DNA of 64,000 nt, from positions 119,398-183,397 of the forward strand of contig NZ_CAJVAS010000002.1 of assembly GCF_910593845.1 (NCBI RefSeq), written 5' to 3'. The translations under genes were made by a program, and so were the position numbers. The notes under the pieces are model-generated. The model had not been told where the DNA came from. It worked only from the letters and a program-made list of their open reading frames with translations, and ran no database searches. Positions 19,036 to 28,150 of this stretch are shown here, piece by piece. How positions within the stretch are numbered: position 1 is the first letter of the stretch; every line of letters begins with the position of its first letter. The stretch is from Paenibacillus solanacearum. GTDB lineage: Bacteria; Bacillota; Bacilli; Paenibacillales; NBRC-103111.

Positions 19036-20034
19036 TCACATCTCGCTTCCGTTACTGATTTCGGAGGACATGCTGCGAACCAGATCGTTTTGGATCGCGA
19101 TCCTCGCCTGCCTAACCGCATTTTTGAAAGCATAGCTGTTCGACGAACCGTGGCCTTTCAGCACCAAGCCGCTTACGCCGAGCAGCGGGGCGGCGCCATG
19201 CTCCGTATAGTCCATCTTTTTGCGCATTTGCAGCATGCCTTTCTTGACAATGGCTGCGGCCAGCTTGGTCAGAAAATTGCGCATAAATTCCTTTTTCAGC
19301 TCGGACATGATGACGGAAGCCGCGCCTTCCACCGACTTCAGCATAATGTTGCCGGCGAATCCGTCGCAAACGATCACATCGCACGGCTTCCGCAGAACGT
19401 CTCTCGACTCTACGTTGCCGACGAAATGAATCGGCGCTTGTTCCAGCAGCGGAAAAGCCGCTTTCGTCAGTTCGTTGCCCTTCATCGCCTCGGTACCGAT
19501 ATTCAACAAGCCTACTGAAGGCTTTGTCAACCCGTGAAATTTGCTGCGGTACAAGCTGCCCAAGACCGCATACTGGACGAGCTGCTCCGGCGATGCATCC
19601 ACGTTCGCCCCCAGGTCGAGCACGAGTACGCCGGCGCCGTCTATCGTAGGGAACATCTGCGCAAGCGCCGCCCGTTCGATTCCTTTGATCCGTCCGACCA
19701 CAAGCGTCCCGATCGTCATGAGCGCCCCGGTGTTGCCCGCCGAGATCATGGCGTCGGCCTCCTGCTCCTTGACCATCCGTCCGGCAACCACCATTGACGC
19801 ATCCTTCTTGCGTCTGACCGCCTTGACGGGCTCGTCATCGGGCTCAATGACCTCGCTGGCGTGGCGAAGCTCGATATTGCTCAGCTTCTTCCCTTGAAGC
19901 AGCGGCTCGATCACCGCCGTATCGCCGACAAGAATAATCTTCGTGTCCGGCCACTCCTCGGCAGCGGCGATCGCCCCCTCCACTACCGCATAGGGAGCGT
20001 GGTCTCCGCCCATGGCATCAATCGCTATCCGCAT
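19036..20034 (-). CDS. plsX: Phosphate acyltransferase PlsX
   Basis: 332 residues from ATG 20034, which begins the family sequence MRIAIDAMGGDHAP and has GGAGGAGAG upstream. It converts acyl-ACP to acyl-phosphate, the substrate of PlsY for lysophosphatidate synthesis. The start lies inside fapR (17-bp overlap), implying coupling. NTGALMTIG and CDGFAGNIMLKSVEG are family motifs. Confidence 0.96.
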   Translation of the reverse strand: MRIAIDAMGGDHAPYAVVEGAIAAAEEWPDTKIILVGDTAVIEPLLQGKKLSNIELRHASEVIEPDDEPVKAVRRKKDASMVVAGRMVKEQEADAMISAGNTGALMTIGTLVVGRIKGIERAALAQMFPTIDGAGVLVLDLGANVDASPEQLVQYAVLGSLYRSKFHGLTKPSVGLLNIGTEAMKGNELTKAAFPLLEQAPIHFVGNVESRDVLRKPCDVIVCDGFAGNIMLKSVEGAASVIMSELKKEFMRNFLTKLAAAIVKKGMLQMRKKMDYTEHGAAPLLGVSGLVLKGHGSSNSYAFKNAVRQARIAIQNDLVRSMSSEISNGSEM

Positions 20035-20617
20035 GAAGCTCTCCTCCGTCGCTACGGTCTTTGCTGGCATGATAAATAATAAAGTTCCCTTGGAAAACCA
20101 TCTCATCCCCGACGTACGTAAATACTTCCACTTTCGCTTTTCCTTTCGATATCGAGCGTACGTATGCTTTGGCGATACATTTTTCCTGAAGCCGAACCGG
20201 CCTTACGAATCGGATGTCCGCCGCGGCCGTTAACGCTACCTGATCGTTGATCAGCGCAACCGCCAGCGAGTTCGCTTGCGAGAAAATATGATGTCCGCGC
20301 GCAATCTTCGTTCTGGAGAACACGTGCTCTTCTTTGATTTCAAACATCGATATGCCGCTCTTGTCCAGCTGTAGGTCGATCACATCGCCGATCACTTCGT
20401 GCAGCGGCAAAGAACGCACCTGATCATACGACTGCTCGGCCATCAGTTTCATCCGTTCCCGGAGCTCGGGAATGCCGAGCTCGAGCCGGTCCAGACGAAT
20501 CGTCTGGATGCTGACTTGAAACAGCCGCGTCAATTCCTCGTCCGTAATAAAAGGATTCTCTTCAATCGCTCTGGTTAGCTGCTGCTGGCGCTGTCTTTTG
20601 GGAAGGCGTTCGATGAC
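20018..20617 (-). CDS. fapR: Fatty acid biosynthesis transcriptional regulator FapR, start codon unclear
   Basis: Malonyl-CoA-responsive repressor. C-terminal hot-dog effector domain (EEHVFSRTKIARGHHIFSQA, ALTAAADIRFVRPV) and an N-terminal DeoR-like helix-turn-helix ending VSIQTIRLDRLELGIPELRE. The conserved frame continues upstream as ERLPKRQRQQQL and NPFITDEEL, matching B. subtilis FapR almost to its first residue. Between the in-frame TGA near 20645 and the TTG at 20533 there is no ATG, GTG or TTG. The codons where translation should begin are GTC (20617) and ATC (20614), behind AAAGGTGGT. The TTG at 20533 would cut the helix-turn-helix. I give the extent of conserved coding. A mutated start (GTG to GTC), a rare ATC start or a sequencing error are all possible. 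Confidence 0.85.
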   Translation of the reverse strand, partial: VIERLPKRQRQQQLTRAIEENPFITDEELTRLFQVSIQTIRLDRLELGIPELRERMKLMAEQSYDQVRSLPLHEVIGDVIDLQLDKSGISMFEIKEEHVFSRTKIARGHHIFSQANSLAVALINDQVALTAAADIRFVRPVRLQEKCIAKAYVRSISKGKAKVEVFTYVGDEMVFQGNFIIYHASKDRSDGGELHADSD

Positions 20618-20663
20618 GTAAGCACCACCTTTGTTGGATCATAGCGCAAGTTCCTCGGTTGGG

Positions 20664-20680
20664 TATGTACCTGACACTAC
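20664..20680. promoter_or_regulatory. FapR-type operator
   Basis: TATGTACCTGACACTAC matches the FapR operator consensus (TTAGTACCTGATACTAA type, from memory) at 13 of 17 positions, including GTACCTGA and ACTA. It is 47 bp upstream of the fapR coding region. A -10-like TATACT lies at 20706-20711 on the minus strand, which would place the operator just downstream of the start site as a roadblock. Confidence 0.7.
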
Positions 20681-20747
20681 ATCTTATGACCAAGTAATAT
20701 GAGATAGTATAATGGATTGCCGTCCAAAATGGAAGCTTTCCTACGGC

Positions 20748-20786
20748 AAAAAAAATAGCACCTCACCTGTTGGATGAAGGTACTAT
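20748..20786 (-). terminator. Rho-independent terminator after rpmF
   Basis: Minus strand ATAGTACCT pairs with AGGTGCTAT (one wobble) and is followed by eight T. It separates ylbN-rpmF from fapR. Confidence 0.88.
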
Positions 20787-20803
20787 CTCTTTGGCCGGTA
20801 TAA

Positions 20804-20977
20804 TTACTGAGTGATGATCTCTCTCTTTTTGTAGTGACCGCAAACCTTGCAAACACGGTGAGCCAATTTCGGTTCTCCGCAGTTGTCACATTTTACCATG
20901 CCTGGTACTACCAATTTAAAGTGAGTCCGGCGCTTGTCGCGGCGCGTCTTGGATGTTCTCCTTTGAGGTACTGCCAT
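20804..20977 (-). CDS. rpmF: 50S ribosomal protein L32
   Basis: 57 residues, start ATG 20977, stop TAA 20804-20806. Begins [20 protein letters not shown], diagnostic of bL32, and carries a zinc ribbon of two CxxC pairs (CDNC, CKVC). It lies 33 bp behind the YceD-family gene, the universal yceD-rpmF pairing, and a terminator follows. Confidence 0.97.
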   Translation of the reverse strand: MAVPQRRTSKTRRDKRRTHFKLVVPGMVKCDNCGEPKLAHRVCKVCGHYKKREIITQ

Positions 20978-21010
20978 ATTCCCACCTCCTTAAGCGAATT
21001 CACGATACGG

Positions 21011-21547
21011 TTACGATTGATTGTTAAAAAAATCCGCCAGTCCCGCCAGACGCGGATCGACCTTGTCCTGTTTACAGCCGCAAGCCTGCTCGTTGCGGTT
21101 CGTTCCACAGACGGGGCACAGGCCCTGGCAATTACTGCTGCAAAGCGGTATGAACGGGAGCGCCAGCATGACGCTTTCCGCCAAGTAGGGCAAGAGATCA
21201 AACCGGTCTTCCTGAACGTAAAGGAAATCGTCGCCTGCCTCGTCCTCGTCCGCTTCCAAATCGAAAGCTTCCGGATCCGGTTCTTCCCCTTTAACGAATG
21301 TTTCGTGAAACGGAATGGTCAGCTTCTGCCGCACCGGCGCCAAGCAACGCGAGCATGCTTGCTCCACATCGATTTCCAGCTGGCCGGTTACTTCCGCCAT
21401 CCCCTCTTGATTCCGCGCTTCCAGCTGCACCTGCAGCGGGCCGAAATCGAGCAAGCTGCCCTTCTTCGGTAAAACGCCGTTCAAGTCTTCCGTTCCGTTC
21501 AATCGGATTGCCCCTTTGGAGGCTACATCCTTCAAATGTATAAGCAT
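21011..21547 (-). CDS. ylbN: YceD-family protein (DUF177)
   Basis: 178 residues. DUF177 proteins precede rpmF in most bacteria and have been linked to 23S rRNA/ribosome accumulation, but the mechanism is unsettled. N-terminal half with QACSRCLAPV and an acidic linker, C-terminal cysteine cluster CSSNCQGLCPVCG and CGC that could bind zinc. Consensus promoter at 21576-21605. Confidence 0.92.
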   Translation of the reverse strand: MLIHLKDVASKGAIRLNGTEDLNGVLPKKGSLLDFGPLQVQLEARNQEGMAEVTGQLEIDVEQACSRCLAPVRQKLTIPFHETFVKGEEPDPEAFDLEADEDEAGDDFLYVQEDRFDLLPYLAESVMLALPFIPLCSSNCQGLCPVCGTNRNEQACGCKQDKVDPRLAGLADFFNNQS

Positions 21548-21575
21548 GTCGTATCACCCCAAACAAACAAATTTT

Positions 21576-21605
21576 ATTATAGCGACTATCTCTTTGTTTT
21601 GTCAA
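21576..21605 (-). promoter_or_regulatory. Sigma-A promoter of ylbN-rpmF
   Basis: Minus strand TTGACA (21600-21605), 18-bp spacer, TATAAT (21576-21581): both hexamers are consensus. The -35 overlaps that of the divergent tmcAL promoter. Confidence 0.9.
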
Positions 21606-21627
21606 CATTTTCAGTTCATGCTATAGT
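21599..21627 (+). promoter_or_regulatory. Sigma-A promoter of tmcAL
   Basis: Plus strand TTGTCA (21599-21604), 17-bp spacer, TATAGT (21622-21627). Its -35 shares the block TTGTCAA with the opposite promoter. Confidence 0.8.
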
Positions 21628-21682
21628 AATTCATAGATGCTGCCAGCGATTCCGCTGGATTTTGTCGTACGGAGGAACCTCT

Positions 21683-22930
21683 ATGCGCACGGTCGGTTTA
21701 ATTGTCGAATACAATCCGCTGCATAACGGTCACTACTATCATTTCCAACAATCGAAGAACGCAACAAATTGCGACGCCGCCGTCTGCGTTATGAGCGGAC
21801 ATTTTTTGCAGCGCGGCGAACCCGCCGTCGTGAACAAATGGGCCCGCGCCGAGATGGCGCTGCGCATGGGCGCCGATCTGGTGCTGGAGCTGCCTGTGGC
21901 CTTCTCCGCGCAGCCTGCCGAATGGTTCGCCTACGGCGCGGTATCGGCGCTCGACGCAAGCGGCGTCGTCGATACGCTCTGCTTCGGCAGCGAGAGCGGC
22001 GATATCGCCTGGCTGGAAGCGGCCGCGGAGGCGCTTGAGCAGGAGCCGGAGACGGTGCGCCAGAGCCTGCAGGACGAGCTGAAGCGCGGCGCAGCCTACC
22101 CGGCCGCCTTCAGCCGCGCAGTGTCGCAGCACGTGCCCGGCGCACGGGAGGAGGAGCTGGCCCGGCCCAACAACACGCTCGGCCTTCACTATTTGATCGC
22201 GCTGCGCCGGCTCGGCAGCGCGATCGTCCCGCATACGATTGCACGGACGAAAGCCGAGTACAATCAATCGAGCATTACGGACAAGCAGATCGCAAGCGCC
22301 ACCGCCATCCGCAAGCTGCTGTTCGAAACGCGGACGCTGGAAGGCATAGGCCCGTATGTGCCCGACTACACGCGGCGCATTCTCGAACGCGAATGGCATG
22401 CAGGCCGGGCACCGATCGACTGGGAGAAGTTCGCGCGCCCGCTGCTGCTTCAGCTGCTGCATCATTCACCCGAGCAGCTTGCCGGCTTTCACGAAGTGAC
22501 GGAGGGGCTGGAGCACCGCATCCGGCGGGCTGTGGCCGAGCTGCCGCCGCTTGCGGACGGCGCCGTCGTTGAAGGGCTGCTGGAACGACTGAAGACGCGC
22601 CGTTATACGCGGACCAAGCTGCAGCGCATGCTGCTGCGCATCCTGCTGAACCATTCCAAAGATCAGCTCGCCGCCGATGTGCTGCGCGCAGGCGTCCCTT
22701 ATTTGCGCGTGCTCGGCTTCACGGAGAACGGGCGCACGCTGCTCAAACGGATGAAAACGGCGGCGAAGGTGCCGATCATCACCAAAGTGACGGACGGCCT
22801 CTCGCCGCTGCTGGACCTCGATATACGCGCTACTTCCATTTTCGCCTTAGGCTACGACCATCCCGGCCCCCGCGATTTGCTCCGCGATTATTACGAACAG
22901 CCGATCCAAACGGGATCGCTTCCGGATTAG
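21683..22930 (+). CDS. tmcAL: tRNA(Met) cytidine acetate ligase (YlbM)
   Basis: 415 residues from ATG 21683 behind GGAGGAA. TmcAL makes N4-acetylcytidine at the wobble base of elongator tRNA-Met from acetate and ATP. The N-terminus MRTVGLIVEYNPLHNGHYYH carries the nucleotidyltransferase HxGH motif; VVMSGHFLQRGEPA-type and KWARAEMALRMGADLVLELP segments are family-typical. It converges on ylbL and their stop codons overlap (22927-22930). Confidence 0.94.
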   Translation: MRTVGLIVEYNPLHNGHYYHFQQSKNATNCDAAVCVMSGHFLQRGEPAVVNKWARAEMALRMGADLVLELPVAFSAQPAEWFAYGAVSALDASGVVDTLCFGSESGDIAWLEAAAEALEQEPETVRQSLQDELKRGAAYPAAFSRAVSQHVPGAREEELARPNNTLGLHYLIALRRLGSAIVPHTIARTKAEYNQSSITDKQIASATAIRKLLFETRTLEGIGPYVPDYTRRILEREWHAGRAPIDWEKFARPLLLQLLHHSPEQLAGFHEVTEGLEHRIRRAVAELPPLADGAVVEGLLERLKTRRYTRTKLQRMLLRILLNHSKDQLAADVLRAGVPYLRVLGFTENGRTLLKRMKTAAKVPIITKVTDGLSPLLDLDIRATSIFALGYDHPGPRDLLRDYYEQPIQTGSLPD

Positions 22931-24009
22931 CCTCCCGCCTTGGGAGGCAGCTTTTCCAAATAGCTCAGTGCGTCGCCGATCGTCCCTACGGGGACGATCT
23001 TCATTTTGGTGTGAAGCTCTTCCGCGCGTTTGAGCGCGTCGGAATAATTCGGAATTTTTTGCCCTTGAACCTCTATGTCTTTGGGGCTGAAAAATATTTC
23101 GGCGCCTGCCTTATCCGCCGCGACAATTTTGTGCTGAATGCCGCCGATGACGCCGACGTTCCCTTTCGGATCGATCTCGCCGGTCCCGGCGATGATGTAG
23201 CCTTTGGAAATGTCCCCCTCCGTGAGCCGGTTGTAAATTTCAAGCGAGAACATCAGCCCGGCGGAAGGGCCGCCGATATCCCCCGCCTTGATCGTCACCT
23301 GCTTCTCCTCGGCATCCGCCTTAATGCTTTGCAGCTCGGCCGGAACGACGCCCAGTCCAACGCGCTGCGGCTGCGTCCCGCCTTCGCTCGGCAGCACGCC
23401 CAGCCCAATTTCCTTCGTCTGGACGGTTCCCTTGCGCTTAAAGGTGACAGCCACCGTATCTCCCGCCTTTTTGGAAGCAAGATACGTTTGCAGCTCCTTC
23501 AGCGCAGTGACCTCCATCTCGTCCACCTTGAGAAGGTAGTCGCCAGCCCGCAGTTCTTCATGCGCCGGAAACTCGGGATACACTTGCTGAATGACGAGAC
23601 CTTCTTTTTGAATATGGTACGGAATGTTCAGCTTGTTGTAAGCCGCCTGAATCGCATTGGCCTGCGAGGAAAGCATAACGACTTCCTGCCGCTGTGTGTA
23701 TTCCGACTCGGTCTCCCCTTTGCGCAGCAGTTCCTGCTTCATCCGCAGCTCCTCGTACGGTCTGACAAACGACATCAAATAGCCGAAAACGGTCGCATCC
23801 GCGACGCGAACCGTCGTCAGCATGAATTTGCCTTTATCCCCGGCATCGGCTGCTTTGGTGTGCACCATCGGGGCTAGCGCCTCCGCGGTACCCGGTTTAA
23901 AAATATACAGAGGCAGCGGCAAAAAATAAACCAGATAGATGATGGCGATCGCGGTAAAAACGGAAAATACAATGCGTGAAGCGCGTTTGAGGTGCCCCGC
24001 ATCTCCCAT
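22927..24009 (-). CDS. ylbL: PDZ-Lon membrane serine protease (YlbL/SepM family)
   Basis: 360 residues from ATG 24009, with AGGGGGG eight bases upstream. One N-terminal membrane helix (about 11-35), a PDZ domain (about 125-200) and a Lon-type proteolytic domain with the Ser-Lys dyad: S249 in GGPSAGL and K294 in GIQHKIVAA. Streptococcal SepM trims a competence pheromone. B. subtilis YlbL has been described as a protease acting on a DNA-damage checkpoint protein. The substrate here is unknown. Confidence 0.93.
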   Translation of the reverse strand: MGDAGHLKRASRIVFSVFTAIAIIYLVYFLPLPLYIFKPGTAEALAPMVHTKAADAGDKGKFMLTTVRVADATVFGYLMSFVRPYEELRMKQELLRKGETESEYTQRQEVVMLSSQANAIQAAYNKLNIPYHIQKEGLVIQQVYPEFPAHEELRAGDYLLKVDEMEVTALKELQTYLASKKAGDTVAVTFKRKGTVQTKEIGLGVLPSEGGTQPQRVGLGVVPAELQSIKADAEEKQVTIKAGDIGGPSAGLMFSLEIYNRLTEGDISKGYIIAGTGEIDPKGNVGVIGGIQHKIVAADKAGAEIFFSPKDIEVQGQKIPNYSDALKRAEELHTKMKIVPVGTIGDALSYLEKLPPKAGG

Positions 24010-24055
24010 GTTGTAATCCCCCCTGGTTCTTTTCGCAAAATGTATGTTGAGCAGC

Positions 24056-24158
24056 GTGTAACCGTTGCATATTGTTGACAACTGACACCGGTTCGCGGGT
24101 GTAACCGTTGCAATCCGTTGCAAATGGTCACCGGTTGTTCCTCGATGATCATTTGCAA
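24056..24158. repeat. Direct and inverted repeats in the ylbL-ylbJ divergent region
   Basis: GTGTAACCGTTGCA occurs identically at 24056-24069 and 24099-24112; a third CCGTTGCA starts at 24115. TTGCAAATGGTCA (24118-24130) and TGATCATTTGCAA (24146-24158) form a 13-bp inverted repeat with one mismatch and 15 bp between the arms. All lie between two divergent start codons, which suggests regulator binding sites. Confidence 0.7.
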
Positions 24159-24225
24159 CATAGGTCTAAACAATTCGGACAAAGCGTAAACATGTACCAA
24201 TCTATATGCGCTTGGAGTGATTCGG

Positions 24226-25488
24226 ATGCAACGAAGGCATGCTCTCTTCTCCCCCCGCCTGGCCACGCTGCTGCTCGGCGTTTCCGCGCTGGCGCTCGTA
24301 TTCGGCATAATCCGCTTTCCCGCTCAAGCCTTCCAAGCCTCCATCCAGGGGCTGCACTTATGGTGGAAGCTGGTGTTCCCCACGTTGCTGCCGTTTTTAA
24401 TATTAACGGAGCTGCTGCGCGGGCTCGGGCTGCTTCATGGCCTCGGCGGGCTGCTTGAACCGCTGCTGCGGCTGCTGTTCAGGCTTCCGGGCATCGGCGG
24501 ATGGGTTTTGGCACTCGGGTATACAACCGGGCCGCAATCGGGCGCAGCCGCGATCGGCGCGCTGAGAAAGGACGGCACGATTACGCGCGAGGAAGGCGAA
24601 CGCCTCCTGTCGGCTTCGCATGTGTTTAACCCGATATTCATCATCGGCGTCGTCGGTGTGGGCTTTCTGCACAATGCTACGGCAGGCTTAGCACTGGCCT
24701 TCATTCATTACGCTTCGGCCCTATTGCTCATGCTGCTGCACCGCATAGGCGCCCGTTCTGCAAGCCTGACTCCGTCTTCAAGACATGCCGTAAGCGGGGC
24801 CGGACCAGGCTGGCTGCCAAGAAGCGCGCATATGATGCGAACGGCAAAAAACCGCGACGGGCGAACGTTCGGCAAGCTGTTAGGAGACTCCGTCACAGCC
24901 GGCATCGAACAGCTTTTTATTATCGGCGGCTGTATGATGATTTTTTCCGTCGTGATGCAAATGATTTCCTTGACGCACATTTCCGCAGCCGTCGCTGCCG
25001 TCTGTTCCTTGTTCGGCTTTCGCACGGAAGACTCTGCATCGTTGTTTACGGCGCTGCTGACCGGGTCGCTGGAGCCGAATCTGGGCGCATATGCCGTTGC
25101 CAGCTTCCGAACGCTGCCCGAATCCGCCCAATCGGCGCTGCTGAGCCTGCTCATCGCCTGGGGCGGCTTGTCCACGCATGCACAAGTCAAAAGCTTCGTC
25201 GCCGGGACGGATTTGCGATTTTCGCGGTTCATGCTCTCGCGCTTGCAGCACAGCGTGATCGCTTTCGCGCTGTCATTCATATCCTGGAAGCCGTTGATGG
25301 CTGCCCTGTCGCAAGACAACCACCAGCCGGTGCTGGCCGGCTATACCGCGGCGAACGCGGCCTGGTCCATCGAAAAGGACAGCCTCTGGCCGCTCATTAG
25401 TCCGATGATGCTTCAATTCGGCACGACAATTTTGATCCTGCTCTTATTGTCCGTTTTCGCCGCTTTTTTAATGAGCCGGAAGCATTAA
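24226..25488 (+). CDS. ylbJ: Sporulation integral membrane protein YlbJ
   Basis: 420 residues from ATG 24226 (GGAG eight bases upstream; a GTG at 24217 lies in that site). Polytopic protein with a nucleoside-transporter-type Gate region: GYTTGPQSGAAAIGALRKDG followed by ASHVFNPIFIIGVVGVGFL. In B. subtilis ylbJ is under mother-cell sigma-E control and contributes to spore resistance. A sigma-E promoter could not be identified with confidence in the upstream repeats. Confidence 0.92.
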   Translation: MQRRHALFSPRLATLLLGVSALALVFGIIRFPAQAFQASIQGLHLWWKLVFPTLLPFLILTELLRGLGLLHGLGGLLEPLLRLLFRLPGIGGWVLALGYTTGPQSGAAAIGALRKDGTITREEGERLLSASHVFNPIFIIGVVGVGFLHNATAGLALAFIHYASALLLMLLHRIGARSASLTPSSRHAVSGAGPGWLPRSAHMMRTAKNRDGRTFGKLLGDSVTAGIEQLFIIGGCMMIFSVVMQMISLTHISAAVAAVCSLFGFRTEDSASLFTALLTGSLEPNLGAYAVASFRTLPESAQSALLSLLIAWGGLSTHAQVKSFVAGTDLRFSRFMLSRLQHSVIAFALSFISWKPLMAALSQDNHQPVLAGYTAANAAWSIEKDSLWPLISPMMLQFGTTILILLLLSVFAAFLMSRKH

Positions 25489-25510
25489 AAAAGCTTAAAC
25501 GCCCCTTACT

Positions 25511-26651
<1,141 letters not shown>

Positions 26652-26971
26652 GCTCCAAGCCTTCCTTCGCCGTAATAGTAATGCTATCGTACCACAAACG
26701 TCTTCCTGTGCACAAAAAGAAACAAATTTTTTTGCCAACACATGTATACTTTGGCTAAAAAATGCCCAACCTTATATCATCGACATCCGAAAATGTCGTA
26801 GACAACCGCGGAGAAGACTTACGTTCCCCATAAGCTCTTCGTCCGGTTTCTCCTCTCCCATGAAGGGCCTCGTCGTGAGACGGGGCCCGAATTATTTTCT
26901 CACATGATAACAAATGCCAAACAGTCCTTCCAGATCTTCTGAAAGGACTGTCTTTACGTAAGCTTCACTAT
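26652..26971. other. 320-bp gap with a run of hairpins and a 29-codon frame
   Basis: Three stable stem-loops follow each other: CGACAT-CCGAAA-ATGTCG (26781-26798), GAAGACTTA with TAAGCTCTTC (one bulge, about 26812-26840), and GGGCCTCGTC-GTGA-GACGGGGCCC (26865-26888). An inverted repeat ACAGTCCTT/AAGGACTGT (26921-26951) follows and may be the terminator of the adjacent minus-strand remnant. On the minus strand a 29-codon frame (ATG 26861, stop 26772) has GAGG six bases upstream, and that site lies inside the third stem. No known RNA family was recognised. Confidence 0.4.
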
Positions 26972-27427
26972 TTATTCCAATCCCATTTGCGTCTTAAGCT
27001 TCAAAACGCCGCCTTTAAAACTGAATATCGCACTCGACCCGTTTGTGTTCCCATGATATAAATACATGATTGATGATTGCTGACCACCACCATCATTTTT
27101 TTCTGATATGACTTCACCGGGCCCGCCGATCATCCCCGTCACTTGCTCATAAGTCATCCCATAATAAATGTTGTCAAACACTTCTTTTGAAATCGTGATT
27201 TTCTCTTCTTCTCTTTCAAATGACGGGACACCGCCTATACCGCCTAAGGAAATCCCGGATCCAGCGGCATTGATTTGCCCGGGTGCGGCCAACTCTGGAC
27301 CGGAAGCCGCGCTTTCACCGGAACTGGCTGCCTCGTTAACGTTAGATGTTGGCGCTTCGCCAGCCGTTTGAGATGGTTGAACGGATTCTGAAATGGACTC
27401 CGACCAAGTGTTATTTCTGGTCTCTCC
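26972..27427 (-). pseudogene. DUF3862-like lipoprotein remnant lacking its 5' end
   Basis: An open minus-strand frame runs from just after a TGA (27428-27430) to 26972. Its C-terminal half (ITISKEVFDNIYYGMTYEQ, IGGPGEVISE, IFSFKGGVLKLKTQMGL) resembles the SmpA/BamE-like DUF3862 fold of Gram-positive lipoproteins. Upstream comes a Ser/Glu/Ala-rich linker (TWSESISESVQPSQTAGEA), as usually follows a lipobox, but no signal peptide or cysteine is present. No start codon occurs before TTG 27292. Missing signal and start indicate a 5' truncation; the TTG could still yield a 106-residue cytosolic product. Confidence 0.55.
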
Positions 27428-27511
27428 TCACTCTATGTCTATGAAACAATTTTGACTATGTCATACGATTCGAGTTAACGTTTCAATTTATAAGGGCACC
27501 TTGCAATATAT

Positions 27512-28150
27512 TTATGACAATGGGGATGCAGGCACATTGTCACCAGCATCCGGTTCCGAAGTTTGATCATCCATCGCAATCCTCAACCAATCGTGGGAGC
27601 GCCTTGATACGTAAGGGCTGTCCATTTTTTTGGCGACGATGCCATTTACCGTTTTATGTTTCCATTCACTCAAAAGGCCACTTGCGCTGCCCTCCGTCTG
27701 CGGTACAATGACGAAACGATCGTTTGCGTCCAGTACAGACTCCAGAATCGAACGTCTTTTGACAAGCGGAAGGGTGCGAAGATCTCGTTCTTTATAAAAC
27801 AATATATCCCAGACGGCAAAATGAACCGGCCTCCGGGCAGCATACGCATCGATACGTCTAGTGTTGTTTAATTTCAATCTCTCTATCACCCAGCCCGGCT
27901 CCAGTTGGCCGGTATCGGGATTAACGCAGCATACTTCGCCGTCGAGAACGACATCGCCGCTCTCGATCGGGACGCGGTGCAGTTCCGGATATTGCCGCGT
28001 GCACTCTTCCTTATGACGCGTCCACAGCCTGGTTTCTCTCGCGTTCCGCGACAAAATCAGCCGGTGGCCGGCCATCTTCGGTTCGAATAAATAAGAATCG
28101 TCCGTGAACGGCTTGGATGCAGGTTCCGGGAGCATAGGGGAAATAAACAT
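27512..28150 (-). CDS. Degenerate ATP-dependent DNA ligase, adenylation domain only
   Basis: 212 residues from ATG 28150 (GGTGA five bases upstream). It matches the LigD-type ligase adenylation domain: FISPMLPEPASKPF, YLFEPKMAGHRLILSR, DVVLDGEVCCVNPDTG, HFAVWDILFYKERDL, GIVAKKMDSPYVSRRSHDWL. Motif I should be KxDGxR but reads KMAGHR, losing the aspartate. Motif IV should be EGIVAK but reads NGIVAK. The OB-fold that normally follows DWLKI is missing; the protein ends in an unrelated acidic tail. Nick sealing is therefore doubtful. It may be a decaying gene whose 3' end was lost together with the 5' end of the next gene. Confidence 0.75.
   Translation of the reverse strand: MFISPMLPEPASKPFTDDSYLFEPKMAGHRLILSRNARETRLWTRHKEECTRQYPELHRVPIESGDVVLDGEVCCVNPDTGQLEPGWVIERLKLNNTRRIDAYAARRPVHFAVWDILFYKERDLRTLPLVKRRSILESVLDANDRFVIVPQTEGSASGLLSEWKHKTVNGIVAKKMDSPYVSRRSHDWLRIAMDDQTSEPDAGDNVPASPLS

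Noticed and set aside
20677-20889. 70-codon minus-strand frame over the rpmF terminator
   Set aside because: Overlaps rpmF in another frame and runs through its terminator and the FapR operator; not a gene.
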